From an uncultured bacterium (lineage in GTDB: Bacteria > Bacillota > Clostridia > Lachnospirales > Lachnospiraceae), in NCBI GenBank assembly GCA_946061355.1, contig CAMGRE010000005.1, positions 1-27,771 of the forward strand: 27,771 nucleotides of DNA, in the 5' to 3' direction. This document shows, piece after piece, positions 24,838-27,771 of this stretch. Under the pieces are notes generated by a model that was given only the letters and a program-made list of their open reading frames with translations, was not told the DNA's origin and did not search any database. Each line of letters opens with the position of its first letter. Positions within the stretch are counted from its first letter, which is position 1. Made by a program: the position numbers and the translations under genes.

Positions 24838-26238
24838 CTAATGGATGAAAAGGGACAGTACGAAGATTCCTGCCATAGCGCAGATACCTTCTACCAATGT
24901 TGCCATGGTCTGTGTCTTATATCCCTGATCCGGAGTCATACCACCAAAGTTAGATACCACCCAGAAGTAGGAATCGTTTGCATGAGATACTGTCATAGCG
25001 CCTGCTCCGATTGCCATTACACAGAGTGCTGTCATCGGTACGGAAGCCATTCCCAGAGGCGCCAGAAGAGGAGCCATGATACCTGCCGTCGTGGTAATTG
25101 CCACGGTGGAGGATCCCTGTGCTGTCTTCAGGATTGCAGCCAGCAGGAACGGGAAGAAGATACCAATCGTCTGCAGCGTCGCTGCATTGTCCGTGATAAA
25201 CGCTACGATGCTTGTGGATGCGATCACCTTGCCAAGCACACCGCCTGCTGCCGTTACGAACAGGATCGGTCCAACTGTCTTGAGTGTTTCGTTTGTCAGA
25301 TCATAAAGCTTGTCTGCCTTGCCATTCTGTACCAGCAGGATGATACCGAAAATAACACCTACTGCCAGAGCGATGATCGGAGTGCCAAGGAAACTACATG
25401 CCGTAGCCAGCGCGCCGGACCATTTCAGAATAGAAGAAACATTGGAAAGAGCCATCAGAAGGATCGGCACAATGATCGGAGCCAGACTCATGAATCCGCT
25501 GGGCAGCTTACCAAAGGATGCTACCAGCTCCTCATAACTCTGAACCACTTCGCCTTCATTTACGCTATCAGCCTCATCATTGGCCTTAATCTTTCCACCG
25601 ATATATTTAGCATAGAAGTATGCGCCTGCCAGTGCCGGGATCGATACGATCGCGCCCAGTCCCATAACCAGGAGCAGATGCTCTCCGACGCCCATCGTAT
25701 TCGCTGCTGCGATCGGACCCGGTGTCGGCGGAATAAATACGTGGGATGCATACAGACCTGCCGACAGACATACTGTCATGGCTACCGAGGACGTCCCTGT
25801 CTTCTTTACCATTGCCTTACGGATCGGATTGAGTACTACGAAACCGGAGTCGCAGAATACCGGGATAGATACTACCCAGCCCATCAGCTCGATTGCCAGC
25901 TCGGGATGTTTCGGACCAACCAGATTGACAACGATATCAGCCAGCTTCAACGCTGCTCCGGTTGCCTCGAGAAACGTACCGATCATCGCACCGAAGATAA
26001 TTACGATACCGATACTGGTAAATGTGGAAGAAAAGCCGGCACCGATAACGGTTGCGATACCGTTAATGGTGTTTCCGTCAGCATCTGTCGTATTCGCCCA
26101 CGGAATACCTCCGATCAATCCAAGCACCATTGAAACGAGCATGATGGATAAAAACGGATGAATCTTGAATTTGCTGATCATAATTATCATGACAACGATA
26201 GCCAGAATAAATACGATCAAAAATGGAATTCCTGTCAT
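24838..26238 (-). CDS. GntP-family sugar-acid permease, probable glycerate importer
   Basis: 466 residues with about 12-14 membrane helices. Typical GntP family blocks are visible: GMVLGLIGG-like IMLVSMVLGLIGGIPW near the start, GFSSTFTSIGIVIIFGAMIG, PVFCDSGFVVLNPI, SHVFIPPTPGPIAAANTMG and SHANDSYFWVVSNFGG near the end. Members proton-couple uptake of gluconate, glycerate or related acids. The adjoining glycerate kinase and CdaR regulator favour glycerate over gluconate, and no gluconate kinase is present. The ribosome site AGGAGG lies about 8 nt before the ATG. The 121-nt upstream gap holds a 10-bp palindrome and only a weak candidate promoter. Confidence 0.92.
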   Translation of the reverse strand: MTGIPFLIVFILAIVVMIIMISKFKIHPFLSIMLVSMVLGLIGGIPWANTTDADGNTINGIATVIGAGFSSTFTSIGIVIIFGAMIGTFLEATGAALKLADIVVNLVGPKHPELAIELMGWVVSIPVFCDSGFVVLNPIRKAMVKKTGTSSVAMTVCLSAGLYASHVFIPPTPGPIAAANTMGVGEHLLLVMGLGAIVSIPALAGAYFYAKYIGGKIKANDEADSVNEGEVVQSYEELVASFGKLPSGFMSLAPIIVPILLMALSNVSSILKWSGALATACSFLGTPIIALAVGVIFGIILLVQNGKADKLYDLTNETLKTVGPILFVTAAGGVLGKVIASTSIVAFITDNAATLQTIGIFFPFLLAAILKTAQGSSTVAITTTAGIMAPLLAPLGMASVPMTALCVMAIGAGAMTVSHANDSYFWVVSNFGGMTPDQGYKTQTMATLVEGICAMAGIFVLSLFIH

Positions 26239-26252
26239 ACTTTTTCCCTCCT

Positions 26253-26262
26253 ATGTATACAT
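26253..26262. repeat. 10-bp palindrome upstream of the GntP permease gene
   Basis: ATGTATACAT is a perfect palindrome lying just before the AGGAGG ribosome site of the permease gene. A flanking CTAT/ATAG extends the symmetry loosely. It could be an operator or merely AT-rich chance. Confidence 0.3.
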
Positions 26263-26328
26263 CATATAGTTTTGTGCAATATGTATTATTTTTGATCTCC
26301 ATATCATATTTCTTTGTACTTATTTATT

Positions 26329-26357
26329 AAGATAATATAAAAATTTTGCTTTGTAAA
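26329..26357 (-). promoter_or_regulatory. Weak candidate promoter for the GntP permease/glycerate kinase genes
   Basis: TTTACA (26357-26352), 17 nt, TATCTT (26334-26329) on the minus strand, just past the cdaR stop. The -10 is poor (4 of 6), consistent with the need for an activator such as CdaR. The region is very AT-rich, so other hexamers are possible. Confidence 0.3.
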
Positions 26358-26359
26358 TG

Positions 26360-27514
26360 TTACCTGTAACATATATTTGTATCATTTTTTGTTCTCTTGT
26401 AAAACTGCAGTGCCATATAGAATATTCCCGCGCCCTCCGGCGTCCGGATATCCTTTCCGCTTAAACTCTCCAGCTTCTTCAGCTTATACTGGATCGTATT
26501 CTTATGCATATACAGAGCGTCCGCCATTTTACCGATCGACCCTGCCTGTTCAAAAAAGACTGCGATCAGGTTCATATAACTGTCCACCTCTTCCGCCTCT
26601 GTCTCCGGAAACAGCTTATCCAGATATTCTTCCATCGCCTTGTCCGATATCTCATCAAGGAAAAGCTCGACGCAAAGGTCCCCATAGAAAATAATGTCGC
26701 TGTCCCTGCCGTTCTCCACAGCCTTCTGTGCCTGATCGCACATCTGACGGATATGTACGCTTCCATGTCCGGCATCAATGCCGATCAGCACCTTTTCCTG
26801 ATACTTCCCATAAACCAGTTCCCTGATATGGCAAGCCAGTTCCCGCATCTTATCATCACTGCATGCATCCACGAGACAGATCTGTTTGGGCGGTTCCCTG
26901 AGATAAAGCACTCCTTCTTCTTTGTCCACAAAATGGCGGATCGTTGCCTCCATCTCTTCCAGACGTTTCTGCCCCTCCAGCGTACCGCACAATTGTGAAT
27001 ACCTCCGGAAATGAACTACAAGCGCACGGCGGGGACGCTCCACATCAATACCCAGCCGGTAACCTCTCTCCACAAAATTGCGATTGTATGACAGATCCGA
27101 CTTTGCAATCCACTCCTCAATAAACCTGTATCTGACACGCCTGTCATATCTCTTCCGATCCTTCAGACGGTTATCCTCCACCATGATCTCCGTCATCCGT
27201 CGCACAATGTTTCCATAACCGACCACACGTTCCTTCTCCCCGGTAATGCCGATCACTCCGACGATCTCTCCTCTGATCGTAATCGGGAGATTGATCCCCT
27301 TCCTCGTCGTGGCATTCTCCATCTCTTTCGTGATATACAGCTCCGGCAGGCGCTCCTCGATCACCCTTTTGGCTCCCGTATGAAGGGTACCAAGCCTGGC
27401 AGGATCCGTACTCGCAACGATATATCCCTCTTCGTCCATAAAATTGATATGTTCATTGATCTCCCTGCCAATCTCTTCCACGATCGTCTGCGCCGCTGTC
27501 TGAGATATGTACAT
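26360..27514 (-). CDS. cdaR: CdaR-type sugar-diacid/glycerate regulator
   Basis: 384 residues. The N-terminal sugar-diacid recognition domain (about 1-130, with INFMDEEGYIVASTDPARLGTLH and NLPITIRGEIVGVIGITG-like blocks) is followed by a middle region and a C-terminal PucR-type helix-turn-helix (about 320-375: GSIGKMADALYMHKNTIQYKL). CdaR activates uptake and breakdown genes for D-glycerate, glucarate and galactarate in enteric bacteria. Here the downstream permease and glycerate kinase are the natural targets. A longer frame opens at a TTG (27547), but ATG 27514 has GGAGGG 6 nt upstream and starts MYISQTAAQTIVEEIG as family members do. Its promoter is near consensus and carries an inverted repeat, so autoregulation is likely. 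Confidence 0.92.
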   Translation of the reverse strand: MYISQTAAQTIVEEIGREINEHINFMDEEGYIVASTDPARLGTLHTGAKRVIEERLPELYITKEMENATTRKGINLPITIRGEIVGVIGITGEKERVVGYGNIVRRMTEIMVEDNRLKDRKRYDRRVRYRFIEEWIAKSDLSYNRNFVERGYRLGIDVERPRRALVVHFRRYSQLCGTLEGQKRLEEMEATIRHFVDKEEGVLYLREPPKQICLVDACSDDKMRELACHIRELVYGKYQEKVLIGIDAGHGSVHIRQMCDQAQKAVENGRDSDIIFYGDLCVELFLDEISDKAMEEYLDKLFPETEAEEVDSYMNLIAVFFEQAGSIGKMADALYMHKNTIQYKLKKLESLSGKDIRTPEGAGIFYMALQFYKRTKNDTNICYR

Positions 27515-27573
27515 TTTCCACCCTCCGTCCTGTCCGGTTTCCCGCAAATTTCTTAATTTAAGTTCCGTCTTAC

Positions 27574-27606
27574 TATACAGATATTATACAGTTTTTGCTA
27601 ATATCT
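27574..27606. promoter_or_regulatory. Candidate CdaR operator over its own promoter
   Basis: A perfect 8-bp inverted repeat, AGATATTA (27579-27586) and TAATATCT (27599-27606), has arms touching the -10 and the -35 of the cdaR promoter, centres 20 bases apart. TATACAG is also directly repeated at 27574-27580 and 27585-27591, one turn apart. Either would suit autoregulation. Which protein binds is inferred. Confidence 0.45.
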
Positions 27607-27611
27607 AACAA
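27583..27611 (-). promoter_or_regulatory. cdaR promoter
   Basis: On the minus strand TTGTTA (27611-27606), a 17-nt spacer and a perfect TATAAT (27588-27583). Predicted start near 27576, leader of about 62 nt to ATG 27514. Confidence 0.7.
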
Positions 27612-27616
27612 TAATC

Positions 27617-27685
27617 AAGTCCTCAGGACTTGTGCGCGCAAGGCGCCGGCTACGTTAGCAGCATCATCCATTCTGCGCCTCTGCG
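27617..27685. repeat. Structured intergenic segment between tRNA-Gly and cdaR
   Basis: Three compact hairpins in about 70 bases: CAAGTCC/GGACTTG with a 3-nt loop (27617-27633), GCTA/TAGC with a 3-nt loop (about 27650-27660), and TGCGC/GCGCA with a CTCT loop (27674-27687). It is GC-rich, unlike the AT-rich cdaR promoter beside it. No open frame is convincing here. It could be a dispersed intergenic repeat or the trailer of the tRNA transcript. Confidence 0.4.
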
Positions 27686-27686
27686 C

Positions 27687-27713
27687 AAAAAAAGACCCAG
27701 CATAAGCTGAGTC
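27687..27713 (-). terminator. Intrinsic terminator of the tRNA-Gly transcript
   Basis: On the minus strand GACTCAGC (27713-27706) pairs with GCTGGGTC (27701-27694), one G-T wobble, loop TTAT, followed by seven T (27693-27687). It begins five bases past the tRNA 3' end. Confidence 0.88.
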
Positions 27714-27718
27714 TTGAG

Positions 27719-27771
27719 AGCGACAGACGGGACTCGAACCCGCGACCTCCACCTTGGCAAGGTGGCGTACT
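27719..27771 (-). tRNA. tRNA-Gly (anticodon GCC), 3' part, cut by window edge
   Basis: The minus strand gives an anticodon stem CCACC/GGTGG around the 7-base loop TTGCCAA (anticodon GCC), a variable region, the T arm GCGGG-TTCGAGT-CCCGT and the acceptor 3' strand CTGTCGC with U73. U73 is the usual glycine discriminator. The 3' CCA is not encoded (the next bases are CTC). The D arm and 5' end lie beyond the window. Confidence 0.93.

Noticed and set aside
23656..26133. Long open frames on the plus strand opposite the glycerate kinase and the permease.
   Set aside because: They are antisense to well-conserved families, have cysteine- and arginine-rich translations without domain features, and lack ribosome sites.

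Overview
This window looks like ordinary core chromosome of a Gram-positive anaerobe in Clostridia, most likely family Lachnospiraceae. The evidence is the gene set: MutS2 with a Smr domain, YhaM-type exoribonuclease, a VanW-family wall protein, a DUF4080-type radical SAM protein, Firmicute-type (class II) GalT, an alaR/alaT pair resembling Bacillus yugG/yugH, strong AGGAGG-type ribosome sites and moderate GC. I see no insertion sequence, phage gene, CRISPR array, rRNA or integration site. No stretch over 300 bases lacks a gene; the longest gap is the 220-base galK upstream region.

Layout, left to right. 1-3928 (minus): an HtrA/S1C-like membrane protein whose protease triad appears to be lost, then yhaM, then rlmD. 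3929-4054 holds two divergent promoters whose -35 boxes overlap. The rightward one has an extended -10 and places the mutS2 transcript start on or next to the mutS2 ATG. 4055-8574 (plus): mutS2, then an OmpR-type response regulator and its sensor kinase. These end in a terminator whose loop holds the kinase stop codon and which faces a convergent diguanylate cyclase gene.

8590-15029 (minus), in transcription order: a 32-residue membrane protein that is easily missed (14931-15029), a VanW-family protein, an AIR-synthase/HypE-like protein, an Lrp-family regulator (alaR-like), an aminotransferase (alaT-like), trmL, and a membrane diguanylate cyclase. Most junctions from the AIR-synthase gene onward are tight (5 nt gap, ATGA overlap, 24 nt, ATGA overlap), so translational coupling is likely. 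15060-15665 (plus) is a TPR-like membrane protein that overlaps, tail to tail, a DEDDh exonuclease gene.

15631-20836 (minus): galK, galT, a radical SAM protein and the exonuclease. Upstream of galK is a 13-nt direct repeat, one copy lying in the -35 region of a candidate promoter. The next gene out, on the same strand, encodes an AraC-family regulator that probably controls galKT. 21057-23417 (minus): azlC-azlD (branched-chain amino acid export), a small PH-domain protein and the AraC regulator. 23473-23501 is a clear intrinsic terminator for the next block. 23569-27514 (minus): cdaR, a GntP-family permease and a MOFRL-type glycerate kinase, a coherent glycerate (or sugar-acid-derived glycerate) uptake and phosphorylation module. 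The cdaR promoter is near consensus and carries an inverted repeat over its -10 and -35. The right edge holds the 3' part of a tRNA-Gly(GCC) on the minus strand with its terminator.

Several starts need moving inward to match ribosome sites: rlmD, the sensor kinase, the Lrp regulator, galT and cdaR. The most interesting observations are the apparent pseudoprotease, the overlapping divergent promoters with a probable leaderless mutS2 message, and the small membrane protein upstream of vanW. None amounts to a demonstrated new system.
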